Shown here one piece after another: positions 6,419 through 6,859 of a stretch of 6,859 bases of DNA (position 1 is the first letter of the stretch; each line of letters opens with the position of its first letter). The stretch is from Acidobacteriota bacterium (GTDB lineage Bacteria > Acidobacteriota > Terriglobia > Bryobacterales > Bryobacteraceae): NCBI GenBank assembly GCA_016871135.1, contig VFZQ01000292.1, positions 1 to 6,859 of the forward strand, given 5' to 3'. Position numbers and translations under genes: made by a program. Under the pieces are notes generated by a model. It saw only the letters and a list, made by a program, of their open reading frames with translations, was not told where the DNA came from and made no database searches.

Positions 6419-6859
6419 ATGTCGGCGTCGCGCAGCGCGATCATCATTCGCGCCGGCCCTTTGGGTATCGGGTCGCCCGATTTCCAACGCACGGTGCGAT
6501 CGATACGGTCGCCGATCATCTCCACGCAAGCGCCCAAAGCGAAGCCCGGCAAGGGAGCGCCGTTTGGCTCTTGCAGTTCGACGCGCACTCCGCCCGCCGC
6601 CGACGTCGCGAAATTCAACTGAAGGCTTTCGCCGTTGACCACGAGGGGCTTCGTAATCATCTCGCCCCCGCGCCAACCCGCATGCAGACTGGCCAGGCCA
6701 TCGGTGCGCAGTACGAATCGCTGCAAGTGCGACGAAGGCTGGCCGTAGTGCCGGTTCACATAGAAGCTCATCTCGTGTTCGGCCGTTGGGACGATGTTCA
6801 GGGCGGGGTAGTTGTCGCGGCTCACCCAGTGGTTGAGCCCGTAGCCGGGCCGCAGAAAA
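6391..6859 (-). CDS. C-terminal part of a glycosidase-like (GH32/43-type associated) hypothetical protein, 5' end outside the window
   Basis: The frame is open to the window edge (155 residues visible) and its TGA is at 6391-6393, so this is the 3' end of a longer gene entering from the right. A GTG at 6825 is not a credible start, because sequence upstream of it (RPGYGLNHWVSRDNYPAL) continues smoothly into the domain. The visible region is a beta-sandwich module that I recall at the C-terminus of large, often glycosyl-hydrolase-annotated proteins of Acidobacteriota and Planctomycetota. Hallmarks are RFVLRTDGLASLHAG, GGEMITKPLVV, ATSAAGGVRVELQ, PLPGFAL, DRTVRWKSGDPI and a terminal LRDADIYSFNF. 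Such proteins are expected to be secreted and to act on carbohydrates, but the catalytic region is not visible, so activity is inferred only. It converges on the deacetylase gene and overlaps its 3' end by 28 bases, adding FASR beyond the usual YSFRF-like end. Confidence 0.8.
   Translation of the reverse strand, partial: FLRPGYGLNHWVSRDNYPALNIVPTAEHEMSFYVNRHYGQPSSHLQRFVLRTDGLASLHAGWRGGEMITKPLVVNGESLQLNFATSAAGGVRVELQEPNGAPLPGFALGACVEMIGDRIDRTVRWKSGDPIPKGPARMMIALRDADIYSFNFASR

Noticed and set aside
6419..6622. Plus-strand 67-codon frame after the deacetylase
   Set aside because: It is antisense to the well-supported beta-sandwich domain of the minus-strand gene.

Overview
The window looks like a piece of an Acidobacteriota chromosome, most likely Bryobacterales/Solibacterales-like. 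It is GC-rich. It encodes a very large TonB-dependent receptor with an N-terminal carboxypeptidase-regulatory-like domain, a receptor type greatly expanded in that group, surrounded by a sulfatase, an Uma2-family nuclease-fold protein, a polysaccharide deacetylase and a glycosidase-associated protein. The lineage is an inference from gene types and composition; no rRNA or marker gene is present.

Layout. (1) Bases 60-758, plus strand: the C-terminal half of a sulfatase. Its N-terminal catalytic half is not in the window, and an in-frame stop lies just upstream at 39-41. (2) Bases 759-1259, minus strand: an Uma2-family (DUF820) protein whose stop codon directly abuts the sulfatase stop. (3) A 40-base divergent gap (1260-1299). 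(4) Bases 1300-6418, plus strand: a compact putative operon of the TonB-dependent receptor (1300-4722), small unknown protein A (4727-5164), a possible 16-residue mini-ORF (5164-5214), small unknown protein B, a paralogue of A (5211-5654), and a Tat-like polysaccharide deacetylase (5651-6418). Junctions are a 4-base gap, TAATG, ATGA and ATGA, so translational coupling is likely throughout. (5) Bases 6391-6859, minus strand: the 3' end of a large gene with a C-terminal domain found on glycosidase-like proteins. It overlaps the end of the deacetylase gene tail to tail by 28 bases.

How the genes may work together. The receptor probably imports or binds a ligand at the outer membrane. The deacetylase is predicted to remove acyl groups from a glycan, probably in the periplasm. 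The sulfatase and the glycosidase-like protein nearby fit a carbohydrate-processing neighbourhood. The most unusual element is the tandem pair of unknown small proteins, about 145 residues each and roughly 47% identical, placed between the receptor and the deacetylase. The strongest Shine-Dalgarno sequence I found sits in front of the mini-ORF that joins them. No tRNA, rRNA, CRISPR array, insertion sequence or convincing intrinsic terminator was seen, and no gene-free stretch exceeds 60 bases.
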